Shown: positions 1-10,431, counted from the first letter of the stretch. The stretch: 64,000 bases of DNA from Microcyclospora pomicola (GCA_002786065.1 NHNY01000020.1:186001-250000), one strand, 5' to 3'. Numbers and translations are program-made. The notes: generated from the sequence alone by a model not told the origin.

Positions 1-408
1 TCGAGGGTCCGGAAGAGGCGCAACCTAGGCCACGGCTTGTCATAGAGCAACAAGTTGCACAGCAGATATCTAGATCTGTTGAACTGCGGCGCATGTGTGC
101 ATAGAGCTTCTTTGCGAGGTACATCAATAGCTATAGGGCGGCATGATCAGTCTGGAAGCACATCCTTGGAATATTGGTGTCGCTGGCCATTGTTGTGTCG
201 GGCACAGACATGCATGTAGTTTGGGAACACGCCGCCCGAGACAGACTTTCGGCCAAGGGATGCCTGTCGCGCCGCGCTGGTGTAAGCTAGATACCTTATA
301 TAAGGTACATGTACGCAGCAATGCAACATCCCTAGGCGCCATAGCTCTTATTCACCTCTACGTCGGTCGCTCACGTACATCCCGCACCTGGTTACACCGC
401 GTTTGAGC
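1..408. other. 5' intergenic region, promoter of the VHS-GAT gene
   Basis: No convincing gene is seen. Short open frames on both strands overlap each other and match no family I recognise. The stretch ends at the start codon of the VHS-GAT gene and contains the TATA-bearing palindrome at 292-307. Confidence 0.6.
292..307. promoter_or_regulatory. 16-bp perfect palindrome with embedded TATA box
   Basis: The sequence TACCTTATATAAGGTA is its own reverse complement and contains TATATAA. It lies about 100 bp upstream of the ATG at 409, a normal place for a TATA element. Its arms carry the TACCT/AGGTA core seen in other promoters of this window. That it is regulatory is inference. Confidence 0.4.
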
Positions 409-2099
409 ATGAGCAGAATGAAGCACTTTAGCAGATTCATCAAGCCAAAGGGTATGCACAACGATCTCTTCAGAACAATAACACGGACATTTGATCATTG
501 ACAGCCTTTCCAGGCTCGACTTCCCCCAACGGCAACGGACTCGCAAATGCTCCCCCGGACTCACCTCAAGCAAGAGTGTGCGACACGATCCGCCTCTTCT
601 GCGAGAATGAGAACGTCGCCAACGATGACGGCGTCAGGTTCCTCCCAGCCATCGTCGAGGCAGCTGAAGCCTCCGACGCTGCTGCGACTGCGGCCGCCCA
701 TCAGCTCAGGAGATACTTAAGCAAGGACTACGCCGCGAAGCCTGCTGCACAATACAACTCAGTCATGTTGGTTCGCATTCTAAGCGACAACCCTGGTCCA
801 AGGTTCACCAAGAACTTCGATGCTGCATTCGTCAAGGCGGTCAAAGATCTGTTAAGGAACTCCAAGAACCACGCTACACAGCAGATTCTGCGGGAAACGC
901 TCGATGCGATGGAGGTGAACAAGGTGCATGATGAGGGTTTGCAGAACTTGTTACAGATGTGGCGCAAAGAGAAGGGACAAGGAGCAAGCCTGAGCGATTC
1001 AAGGCGGCCTAGTGCAGGCATGCGTGGTCAGCACAGAGGACGCGGATCCGTGGATCCATATGGAACGAATTCTACACCGGGCACATCGTATGAAGCTATG
1101 ACACTGCCTCCGCCGCAAGAGCTGGCGGGCCGGGTCGAAGAGGCTCGGAATACTGCCAAACTACTGCTACAGTTTGTGCAGACCACACCTACGGAGAACG
1201 TGTTGAGCGATGAGATGATGCGAGAGTTTGGCGAGAGATGCCAGGCAGCTCAGAGGAGTATGCAGCAATACATCAACTGCCAACACCCAGAACCGGATCA
1301 TGAGACCATGCAGACCCTCATCGAAACGACCGAGCAGTTGAGCCTGGCAGGAAGTCGTTACCAACGGGCTTTGCTGGCTGCGCGCAGAGCCATGGGAATG
1401 AGCCCCAGTCCCAACAGCCAAATGCAGGCAACGCAGGCTCCAACGACCACTGCGTTTGGAAGTCCGCCCTCACAGCATCCACAGAGCGCTTTCGGCACAT
1501 CACCAACGCAGCCGCCAGGCCAGACTGATGGGTACGGGCACCGACAGTCGTTTCAGAGCAACGGGTATCAGCTAGCTCCGGCGCCTCCATCAGCCTCAAG
1601 TCAAGTGTCGGAACTAGCACCTCAGCTCCCACCAGTGCAGCAGCAGTCGCATTTCTCTTACCAGGTACCGCAACAGACCGCACTCAACCCGTTCGCTGAT
1701 CCTACGGAATATGGCCAGGGTGCCACGAACCAAACCTTCGAGCCGAACAATCGCGACAGCGCTTATCTCGCCACTCCTGTCGACGCGTCCCAACCGGCAT
1801 CACACAACAGCCCGACAACCAGTCGCGACAGTCAATACGCCGTCTCACCACATGCCAGCCCCGAAATGGCGTCTCAGCAACTGCATCCCACTCAATCACC
1901 GCCACGACCAGGCCTTGGACCGTGGCACACAAGCGATGTTACACAATCGTACATTGGTCGACAGGCCAGTGCCATGAACGGACTGACGATGCATGGCGCT
2001 CAAGCAGACACTGAGGTTCAAGAGATCGACGGCCACTCTCAGGTCGGACGCAAGGATCGCAACGAGCCTACATCTACTGCTTTTGGTGTCAATCGATGA
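409..2099 (+). CDS. VHS and GAT domain protein, Lsb5-like adaptor
   Basis: Two exons, 409-451 and 505-2099, give 545 aa. Exon 1 encodes a short basic start (MSRMKHFSRFIKPK); the 53-nt intron (GTATGC...ACAG) restores frame. The long downstream frame has no ATG of its own before the VHS domain, so this exon is needed. A VHS-type helical domain spans about residues 37-170 and a GAT three-helix domain about 220-309. The rest is Gln/Pro/Ser-rich and disordered, with one NPF motif near 409-411, the usual ligand of EH domains. By family (yeast Lsb5, GGA and TOM1 relatives) it should bind ubiquitinated cargo or Arf and link endosomal sorting to cortical actin. No GAE ear domain or clear clathrin box is seen, so Lsb5-like fits better than GGA. 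Domain call is firm; cargo role is inferred. Confidence 0.82.
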
Positions 2100-2475
2100 G
2101 CCGCTTTCGTTGCCAACGTGACCATGATGTAACTGGGTTGATAGATGGTTTGGAATCTTGCGGTTATGCGTCGATAGTTCTATACCAATTTTGATTTTGA
2201 TTGCGCTTATTGTTATATTCATTCTTTCACGACCTGTAGCTTTATCGATGGCTACATGACATACATGTGACTTGAGAATATTCCCGGTAAACTTGCCTAA
2301 AAGAGATGACCCTACTGCTTGCTGACCTCACGCTTGTGACTCGCGCGGCGTCGCAGGGCGCCGGAATGCTCTCTCAGATTCCTATCTTGCTCTTTCGGCG
2401 TTGACCATTGCCCGACCTTCGAGACGGGTGTATAACATGAACATTCGGATACTGCAGCGATGACCACTTTCCGTC
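2100..2475. other. Intergenic region between VHS-GAT and cnxABC
   Basis: Holds the 3' flank of the VHS-GAT gene and the cnxABC promoter. No gene and no strong TATA element is seen. Confidence 0.6.
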
Positions 2476-5400
2476 ATGGCATCCATCCCCGCAACTCGAG
2501 CTCTACCACGAGCATTGCGACAGACGATCCGGCCACAGCACTTTCGGCCGATCGCCACAGGTAGTACCGCTGTCGAGCATTATGAACCGGACGGCTACAT
2601 TCCTGATGCCCCTGTACCACCCTCGACATCAACACAAGCGGATCGAAAAGCGAGCATCCGCAATGCCCAGCCCTTCTCGGAGTTTCTCACCGACAACTTT
2701 CATCGCCAGCACGATTACCTCCGCATTTCCGTCACTGAAAAGTGTAATCTGCGATGTCTTTACTGCATGCCCGAGGAAGGGATCGATCTCTCGCCGGCCA
2801 AGACGCAATTGACGACTCCTGAGATCTACTACCTCAGCGCGCTGTTTGTCAATCAGGGCGTGACCAAGATCAGACTGACGGGTGGTGAGCCGACTGTGCG
2901 GAAGGACATCGTTCCGTTGATGCAGAAGATTGGCAGTTTGCGGAGTAACGGGTTGAAAGAGCTGGCGTTGACGACTAATGCGATCTCACTGCATCGGAAA
3001 TTGGACGCTATGGTGGAAGCTGGCTTGACGGGCGTTAACATTAGTCTGGATACGTTGGATCCCTTTGAGTTTCAGCTCCTCACTCGACGCCAGGGCTTCG
3101 AGGCTGTCATGAAGAGTATCAACCGCGTTCAAGAGATGAACAAGGTCGGCGCAGGCATCAAGCTGAAGATCAATGCCGTGGTGATGAGAGGATTGAACAG
3201 CCATCAGGTCCTGCCTTTCGTCGAAATGACTCGAGACCAAGATGTCGAGGTTCGCTTCATCGAGTACATGCCATTCGGTGGGAACAAGTGGAGTGAGAAC
3301 AAGATGTTGCCATATGCGGAGATGCTGGACATGATTCGCGAGGAGTACCCAACTCTGGCACGCATGAAGGATGCGAAGAACGATACAAGCAAGACATGGC
3401 ATATACCGGGCTTCAAGGGCCGGATAGGATTCATCACGAGCATGACGCACAACTTTTGTGGGACTTGTAATCGACTGCGCATTACCTCTGATGGGAATCT
3501 GAAAGTGTGTTTGCATGGGAATGCCGAAGTTTCCCTTCGGGATCTGTTGCGAGAGAATAACGCCGGTGAGCCGATGGATGAAGAGGCTTTCGAGGCTGTA
3601 CGTCAGATTGAGAAGCACAGAGCCAACCGGCAACCGTTGGCATATGATGGAGAAGAAGGCTGGATGACCCAAGAAACACGACTTCTCAACGTTATCGGCG
3701 CTGCGGTGAAGAGGAAAAAGGAGCGACATGCTGGCATGGGCGAGTTGGAGAAAATGACGAATCGTCCTATGATCTTGATCGGTGGGTAGGTTTCTTGGTT
3801 TCTCTCTTCTTGACGTGGAATGACTTTGCATGGATGGGCGTAAAGGACTGCATTGCAATAGGGAGCACGATCTTTACGATGAAACGAATGTTCATGTTTC
3901 AAGCCTAGAAGAATTTCCTATCGTCATCGTCATGTGTGACTAGGCTCACTTCTTTCACTCATACTGTCAGAGCGACACGGACTGATCTTAGTGATGAACA
4001 GGTGAACAAGTACGCAACATAAGGACGTCAAGTTCAACATCGCAATGGCAGCAGAATCTCCCAAAGAGATCCACATTCTCGCTGGGCTCCAGCATCCCTG
4101 CCCACCTTCTCTCGCCATCATCAAGCATCACCCAGCACGCGCGATGCTATTCTTCCGACACAAAGCCGCCATCGGAGGACCGAGAAGATCAGAAAGAACC
4201 ACCCCAGTCAGAAGGGCTTGGCTTCCAAAGCCTGAGTTCACTGTTCCACCAACCACTTGGAGGACGGTATAGCCGTGGGCGAAAAGCAACGATCAGATCA
4301 GAGCCGGACGTGTCAGAGACAATAGATCGCCAGATTGTGGAGCCCAAGGAGGAAAAGCCAGAGTCTTCCGAGAGTCCCGCGAACCCGACGTTTTTCGGCT
4401 CGTTCTGGGGTGGCGGATCACGACCGGAGTCGAATGCTGTTACTGCACCAGCACCTCCATCTGACAGAATAGCACCAATCACCAGCCGAGAGGAGCAGCG
4501 AGATAGTCCACAGCCAGTAACCGCTACCTTCGGCCCCGACACTTTCGCCGCGTCACAAATGAATGCTCGACACTTGCGGCCATCAGGTCGTTACTCATCA
4601 AGACGTGTTCGCCTCCCGATCGCCTTCGTACCATCAACGCGACAAGGCGAGGCGCCGACTTCTTTCGCGAGAGCCACGAGAGCTCCAGCACAATCGGCGA
4701 CCGATAGCTTCGGCTCTGATGCTGCGACAACAGTACAGGTTGATGCTGGCCGTCTGAGGCCGTCTGGTCGATATTCATCGAGACGTGCTCGCGTCCCCAA
4801 TCCTTTCGCGCCATCGTCGCAGGAAGGCAATGGCCAGACATCCACAGCCAAGCAGCCCAAACCTGTACCATGGGCTTCTTCTTCCAAAGTCAATAAATCC
4901 AGCAACTCCCCCTCCACCGCGCCCGCAGATCCACTACCATCGAGCTCCCAGCCGACAGACAGTTCACGAAACATGCCTCACGATCCCAACTCATTAACCC
5001 ACCTGAGCCCCTCCGGCTCCGCACGCATGGTGGACGTCGCCGCAAAGCCCGCCACGCCACGCACCGCCATCGCCCACGCGCTCGTGCGCTTCAGCAACGC
5101 GACGCCGCACCGCCTGATCGCCACGTCGCAGAACGCCAAGGGCGACGTGCTGGCCGTCGCCCGCATCGCCGGCATCATGGCCGCCAAGCGCTGCGCCGAC
5201 CTGATCCCGCTCTGCCACCCGCTGCCGCTGACGCGCGTCGACATGGACGTCGACAGCCACGCGCCCGGCACAACCGCGCAAGACGCCGGCAGCTTGTGGC
5301 GCGCGGACGAGAATGCGCACGGCGTCGTGGCCATCACCGCGCGTGTAGAGTGTGTCGGCCCCACGGGCGTCGAGATGGAGGCGCTGACGGCCGCGTCCGT

Positions 5401-5560
5401 CGCGGCGCTCACGGTGTATGATATGTGCAAGGCCGTGGACCGCGGGATCGTCGTCGAGGGCACGCGGCTGCTGTATAAAGCCGGCGGCCGCAGGGGCGTG
5501 TATGTTCGCGAGGACGTCGGGCGGGACTGGCTGGAGCGGAAGGGGTTGGAGGGTGCGTGA
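2476..5560 (+). CDS. cnxABC: Molybdenum cofactor protein CnxABC: GTP 3',8-cyclase (MoaA) plus cyclic pyranopterin monophosphate synthase (MoaC)
   Basis: The 5' frame (2476-3789, 437 aa) is a full radical-SAM MoaA: an Arg-rich N-terminus like a mitochondrial presequence, the first [4Fe-4S] cysteines C90/C94/C97, the second cluster C328/C331/C345, and a C-terminal Gly-Gly before the stop. MoaC (about 5025-5535) lies in an open frame running from 3998 to 5560 with no upstream ATG; it keeps KGDV, CHP and the YDMCK aspartate and lysine. Joining donor G|GTGGGT (after 3781) to acceptor AACAG (4001) makes an in-frame 954-aa fusion and removes the stop at 3787-3789. A CTGAT branch-like site sits at 3982-3986. 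A. nidulans cnxABC is likewise one gene with both domains; together they turn GTP into cPMP. The linker is about 340 aa, with a 60-aa duplication and a presequence-like segment. Domains are certain; the exact splice is predicted. Confidence 0.85.
3782..4001 (+). other. Predicted cnxABC intron overlapping the MoaA stop codon
   Basis: The donor GTGGGT starts inside the codon for the first C-terminal glycine of MoaA, and the acceptor is AACAG at 3997-4001. Splicing rebuilds a Gly codon and enters the open MoaC frame at GAA 4004. Retention leaves MoaA ending in Gly-Gly. An alternative donor GTAGGT at 3786 is stronger by consensus but does not give the MoaC frame with the acceptors at 4001, 4051 or 4054. 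About 220 nt is long next to the 50-60 nt introns of neighbouring genes. Confidence 0.55.
4052..4160 (+). other. Internal presequence-like segment upstream of MoaC
   Basis: Read in the MoaC frame, this part of the linker is rich in Ser, Arg and small hydrophobic residues, lacks early acidic residues, and ends in HARCYSSD followed by an acidic, disordered stretch. R-C-Y-S fits the R-x-(F/Y)-(S/A) pattern of mitochondrial presequences cleaved by MPP and Icp55. Predicted Arg is residue 483 of the fusion. It is recognised by pattern only. Confidence 0.4.
4529..4888 (+). repeat. Tandem 60-residue duplication in the CnxABC linker
   Basis: Two adjacent 180-nt units encode related segments, each with the core [11 protein letters not shown] followed by a Pro-Phe-rich tail. 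The period is exactly 60 codons. The copies have diverged at the DNA level, so the duplication is not recent. It lies in a region otherwise low in sequence complexity. Confidence 0.75.
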
Positions 5561-5842
5561 GGTGGATGAGTGGGGGGATGGGTGTAGATGTATTGTAGGA
5601 TAGCACGCAGTCTGGACGTGAGTCTTCGTCACGTAAGTCATGGGGATGTAATGTATCGAACGGAAAGCTGCTCTCGTGACCAAACTCGGGGCGCAATTCG
5701 TCATCAAGAGCCCCTGAAGGGGGAATTTCATTGTATCCGAAGACAGCGCGAGGCTACCATTTCATACACTATTGCTGTGCTCGCATTCTGGCATTGCTTT
5801 TCGTCCTCCTACGTCAAAAGTCACACGGCAATAACAGCCCTT

Positions 5843-7472
5843 CTACACAATCACGTAAGACTCGGCGACGCTTCGCACCTCCTTCCTGAACCCGACCTCC
5901 TGGCCTTCGTTGACCAGCGTGACGCTGCTCACGTCGACTTCGACGAACGGCCTGCTCTTGGTAAAGCGTACGCTCATGGGGAAGAACTCGCTCTCGCTGT
6001 CCGCCTGGGCCTCGAACTCGAAGCTGCCGGAGCTGTTGGAGGAGTCGACGTCGCCGATGGTCCAGTCGACGCTGTCGCCGCTGACCTCGTAGACGGCGTC
6101 GAAGCTGGAGACGGAGGGCTCGGCGGTGGCGTAAGGCATGGTGACGGTCACGTCCTTGAGCGCGTCGTCACCCGTGAGCTCGTATTCGACGGTGATGCTG
6201 TAGGTGTTGGTCGAGGACTCGGAAGTCCAAACGGTGAACTTGATCGGTGGCTCGGCAATCTCGTCGGGCTTGGCGGCGAGACGCCATCGCATCACCTGGA
6301 TGCTGTTGTTGACGGGGAAGCCCTTGGTCGTGTCGGTCAACTGGATTGTGTTGCTGCCTTTGAAGAGCGCCTTGTCGACCTTGGGATGTGCGTTCATTTG
6401 TGCGTTGTGGATGTCGCCCATCTGCAATGAGAGCGAGACTTGTGACAGTGATGGATCGCTGATGCGTAGCTGTAGGTCGCCTTTCACTTCGAATGACTCC
6501 AGCGATCCTTCACGCGACAGCTTAGCGCTGATGGCTTCCGCGACAGTGACCGAGATGCTTTCCCTGTCGGCACCGGCGTTTCCACTTGCGATGACTGGGG
6601 TCTGGATTGGAGCGGCTGCAGCTGCTGGGACGCCAGCCAACGGCGCATTGGCCTCGGCCTCTGGTCCAAGGTCGCCTCGTACAGCATCGAACATAGTGCT
6701 TGTTGTCTTCTTCTTGCCCAATTGCATTCCCTTGCCCCTAGATGCGAGTGGCTTGTTGAAAGACTGATTCTTGGCGGCCGTGTACGTGTCGTAAGAGTCT
6801 GTCATCGCTGGCGCCGCAGGTGTGGGTGTGTAGGTAGGATAAGTTGGTGTTCTTGTACCGCCAGCCATGCCTACACCACTGTTCCTCGCCGCACGAGTCA
6901 TGTCCTTCCTCTGCATCTCGAGTTGTTTTGCCTTGCGTTTCCGTTCCTCCGACGCCTCGAGTTCCTTGTTCCGGGAGATGATCTCTTGAATGCGCTCTTC
7001 ATGCGACTCCATGTCCAAGAATGTCTTGATCTGTGACAAGGTGAGGTTCTCTCGGTAGCCCAAAGTGACCACCTCGTCAAAGGCGGACAGCAATTCGAAA
7101 GCGCATCGGGCAATCTCGCGTTCGTCCAGGCTCTTGCATATGGAGCCGACGACCTGCGCGAACAGATGCAATGTAGAGATGTCCTGTAGGATGTTCGACT
7201 GGCGGTTCGTAATAAGGACCATATATAGCTCGTCTAGCGGCTGATATACAAAGCGCACATTGTCCTGCTCCACAGTGGTATGCTGAGACGCGGTATCTGC
7301 TAGTTTTGGGAAAGAGGCCAGCAGTGCTTCGACCCGGGATCTTTGCATCTGTCGGAACTGGCGAGCGAGGATGGGCTTCCCCGACCGGGTGGTGATGGCA
7401 GCGGAGAGGATGACCTTTGGACGGCATTGTTAGCATCTGAGCGAACTGCAAGTCGAGCTGAATACGCACCAT
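5843..7472 (-). CDS. RET2: Coatomer subunit delta (delta-COP)
   Basis: Exon 1 is only the ATG (7472-7470); a 55-nt intron (7469-7415, GTGCGT...TGCTAAC...AAAG) follows; exon 2 runs 7414-5843. The product is 524 aa and starts MVILSAAITTRSGKPILARQF, matching the family start MV(L/I)AAA. The longest uninterrupted frame begins 23 residues too late. The N-terminal longin-type domain covers about residues 1-140, then a charged coiled linker, then a mu-homology domain from about 270 to the end. Delta-COP pairs with beta-COP in the adaptor half of COPI coatomer and serves Golgi-to-ER retrieval. It is convergent with cnxABC, with 282 bp between stops. Identification is firm. Confidence 0.93.
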
Positions 7473-7956
7473 GACGGGCAATCACCGGACGGTTGTGGAG
7501 AGAGTAATGTTGCTGAGAAGGTAATTGATTGTAGCTGAAGTCAGGGTCATTGGCTTGTGTGGCCTCTTGAGGTCCTGACATGTGCGATGCCCACATGTGC
7601 TGAATATTTCGCAGTCCTGTGCTGACATATACCACTACCTTACTATTACTCACGATTCTATATCGACCACCACCTCCTGCTGCTGCCTTTCTCGGCATCA
7701 CACAATCACACTGTTTTGTTCCGATCACCGTACTGAATCTCATAGCCACTACATAATCGCCACCCGTTCCATCGCTGCGTTGGACAAAGACATGAGCAGA
7801 AGTGGCAAGACTGAGTCAATTCACGCGGAAGAAAGAACGCGTCGGGTGTGAACGTGCTCCGTCCGTTGAAGACGTGTTCTACCTCCATAGCCTGGAACCT
7901 TTGACCAACGTGATCAGAACCTGCTGAACTTGAACCTTCTCTCATCAGCCTCCGAC
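7473..7956. other. Divergent promoter region, RET2 and acidic protein
   Basis: This 484-bp stretch separates the start codons of two divergent genes. No gene or clear TATA element is seen. Several CT/CA-rich tracts occur, as expected of fungal promoters and leaders. Confidence 0.55.
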
Positions 7957-10431
7957 ATGGCGACCACGAGTTCAGCGTTCGCTTCACTACAAGCCCCACC
8001 GCACGAAGACACCATGGACATGTCCTCGCCTGCACGGCGACACGATGACGATGATATCGATATCGACATCGACTTTACGTACAATGAAGACACCCTGTTC
8101 GTAGATGACCAGATGCTCGATGATGACCAAGCACGCCCGCAGACTGCAACAGACACTGCCATGGACTACGACGCAGAGCACGACACAACTCTCGTCCAAG
8201 AAGCAGACATGATGGATGATCCAGGCCATGAAGTTCAGCACGAGACTATAATGGATGCTCAGATAGAAGAGGACGACGAACTGATCGACTACGGCGAAGA
8301 TGATTATCTAGTTGATGAGCACCTCCAGGATGCTGCACCGGAAGAGTCAGAGGTCGACACCATTGCTGCGAACCAGCATCAAGAAGACAACACCGTCGAA
8401 GTAGTAGACTATGCGGGTCCACATAGTAAAGATGGCTTCGAGACAGGAGCACAAGCGACCGAGCGGGCTATTGACCAACCTCAAGACGTTGCAGATGAGA
8501 CGTCTTTACCACCTCATGACGAACTAGCATCGACTGTGCAAGATGTACCCCGAGAAGAGCAAGGTGCCGATGATGACGAATATGATGAGCTAGCAAATTA
8601 TGCCGTGCAAACCAGTGATCCGCAGCAAGGTGAAGTGGGACAGAACGCCTCCCAGCTCGAAGATGAACCAGGTCATGCCGACGATACTGCCGTGAGCGAG
8701 CCTAATTCTGCTGTCTCTATCGAGACACGTGTGCGCAGAGCTTCGGATGTTCCGGCATCACCGACCGACACCGGACTGCACCACATGATTCTTCAGTTCG
8801 GTGGTTCTGACATACCGTTATTTCGATCCCGACAAAGCCCTGAAGGATTGTTGACAAACGACAATCTCGTAGGTCACCACTTAGCTGATCTCATCTCAAA
8901 CTGCAAAGATCGTCTGCAAGAGACCGAAAACGCAGTCTTCTCCGACCATGAAGAGTGCATGTTACAGTTCCAAGGTCTGCCCCTCATACTTCGAGAGGTA
9001 AGTGAACAAAGATCTTATATCATTGAACTCACACTAACAATCAAACAGTCCTCCAAAGCAGCTTACAACTGCACTCTGAATGATGTGCTAGATGTATATC
9101 TATTGCTCCACCACAATGCTGGCACGACTCCTGTTCCACCTTTATTCTTGACCTTAAGTGTCCCTGAAAGCTTTTCAGACGTACTAGCATCTCTTAAAAT
9201 GGCGGCGGAGAGTGGACAAGGCATTCCAAACGTACAATACTCCGAAGAAGACATTGAGGAGGAGCAGGAGTTCGAAGAGAGCAGCGGAGAGCTCAAGGTG
9301 GAGAGTGAATTGCAAGACAGCTACCAAGAACAGTACCCGGAAGAGGAACATGAAAACAGTCATGCGGATCAAGGTGAGGATCCGTACGCTGAAGGTGACC
9401 CTGAAAACTACACAGACGAGCACGAAGCGGAAGAATCGGAAGCCACGAACCAACTTGATGAGGTTCCCGTGCAGCGAGAAACACACGACGATGTTGTCGA
9501 AGCCGAAAGCATCACTCTTGGGCACCCTGGAGCAATCTCACCAGGCGCGGCTTCAGATAAGAACGATTCTTTTGTCACAGAAGAGACGAGCTCTTTGCCG
9601 ACAGCAGGTCCACCCGTTGTGGTTGCAACCGAAAGTGTCGAGGAGTACAAAGCTTCCTCGCCAGGAAGCTCCGCTACTGCTCAGAATGATAATGAAGGAA
9701 ATTTTGCTGGTGAGTACGAATCAGACTTGGAATACATCAACTGGGATGAGGACGATCCTCTAATGAGCGACCTTTCAGATGAAACGAACGACACAAGTAT
9801 TACACGCTTGTCCGATCCCACGACGGACGGGCAGATAGGGCACGTTGAAGGGCACGAGACAGGCGGCGCAAGTGAAGTGCAGACCATCGTACCTGAAGAT
9901 CCCGACATCTCTCACGACGTGCCACAAGATGACATAGAAGAAGAAGTTGAAGACGTAGTGGAAGCATTTGATGCCGATGAAGATGAATTTGGCGCCGATG
10001 ATGAAGCTGGAGATTACGGCGAAGAGCCTGAGTCTGCAGCGGGTCAGACTGATATCAATGACGAGCAGCACAATGAGTACCACTCTGGTCCCGAGGATGA
10101 GCAGTACCATACCGCTCGCGACTTCTTGCATGCACAGACAGATCAAAACGGACCTGTAAACGGCCTTGATGCGTCGAATAGCATCAACGGCGACCACTTA
10201 CCAACAGACTCTAGTCCTCTGGCGGCCGCTGAGAACTATGATGACCCGAACGAGGTCATAGACTTCGACGACGACACACCCGCTGAGCATGAAGCTCGGA
10301 AAGGCTCACCTGCGGTCGCTGGTGCAGTGACTGCGGATTCTCCTCTCGGCAAGCGGTCTTTCGATGAGCATGCCGATGAGGACCTTTATGACGATGACGA
10401 ACCTGAACTCAAGAAAGCGCGATCAAACTGA
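7957..10431 (+). CDS. Highly acidic protein of unknown function with one folded core
   Basis: The start is ATG 7957 (MATTSSAFASL); the open frame continues upstream only to a TTG. An intron at 8998-9048 (GTAAGT...CACTAAC...ACAG) is 51 nt and stop-free, so the frame reads through it; spliced length is 807 aa. The protein is dominated by Asp/Glu-rich, probably disordered sequence. One segment, about residues 275-395, looks folded: hydrophobic, with few acidic runs, and starting near HHMILQFGGSDIPLF. The C-terminus has a basic KRSFDEH patch and ends KKARSN, possibly a nuclear localisation signal. I do not recognise the family. The composition suggests a nuclear chaperone- or chromatin-type protein, which is only a guess. 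Confidence 0.7.
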   Translation: MATTSSAFASLQAPPHEDTMDMSSPARRHDDDDIDIDIDFTYNEDTLFVDDQMLDDDQARPQTATDTAMDYDAEHDTTLVQEADMMDDPGHEVQHETIMDAQIEEDDELIDYGEDDYLVDEHLQDAAPEESEVDTIAANQHQEDNTVEVVDYAGPHSKDGFETGAQATERAIDQPQDVADETSLPPHDELASTVQDVPREEQGADDDEYDELANYAVQTSDPQQGEVGQNASQLEDEPGHADDTAVSEPNSAVSIETRVRRASDVPASPTDTGLHHMILQFGGSDIPLFRSRQSPEGLLTNDNLVGHHLADLISNCKDRLQETENAVFSDHEECMLQFQGLPLILREVSEQRSYIIELTLTIKQSSKAAYNCTLNDVLDVYLLLHHNAGTTPVPPLFLTLSVPESFSDVLASLKMAAESGQGIPNVQYSEEDIEEEQEFEESSGELKVESELQDSYQEQYPEEEHENSHADQGEDPYAEGDPENYTDEHEAEESEATNQLDEVPVQRETHDDVVEAESITLGHPGAISPGAASDKNDSFVTEETSSLPTAGPPVVVATESVEEYKASSPGSSATAQNDNEGNFAGEYESDLEYINWDEDDPLMSDLSDETNDTSITRLSDPTTDGQIGHVEGHETGGASEVQTIVPEDPDISHDVPQDDIEEEVEDVVEAFDADEDEFGADDEAGDYGEEPESAAGQTDINDEQHNEYHSGPEDEQYHTARDFLHAQTDQNGPVNGLDASNSINGDHLPTDSSPLAAAENYDDPNEVIDFDDDTPAEHEARKGSPAVAGAVTADSPLGKRSFDEHADEDLYDDDEPELKKARSN

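Noticed and set aside
2986-3858. 290-codon minus-strand frame opposite MoaA
   Set aside because: It is antisense to a certain enzyme gene, starts at a random point, has no family features, and is explained by the codon pattern of MoaA.
2476-5560. MoaA and MoaC as two separate genes
   Set aside because: The MoaC frame has no usable ATG upstream of its domain, a splice joins it in frame to MoaA, and fungal cnxABC is known as one gene. A separate MoaC promoter remains a small possibility.
4994-5731. 245-codon minus-strand frame opposite MoaC
   Set aside because: The very high GC of MoaC suppresses stops on the other strand. The translation is Arg/Ala/Gly-rich shadow sequence.
5588-6430. 280-codon plus-strand frame opposite delta-COP
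   Set aside because: Most of it is the antisense of a firmly identified gene and its GVGGVD-like repeats mirror the opposite codons.
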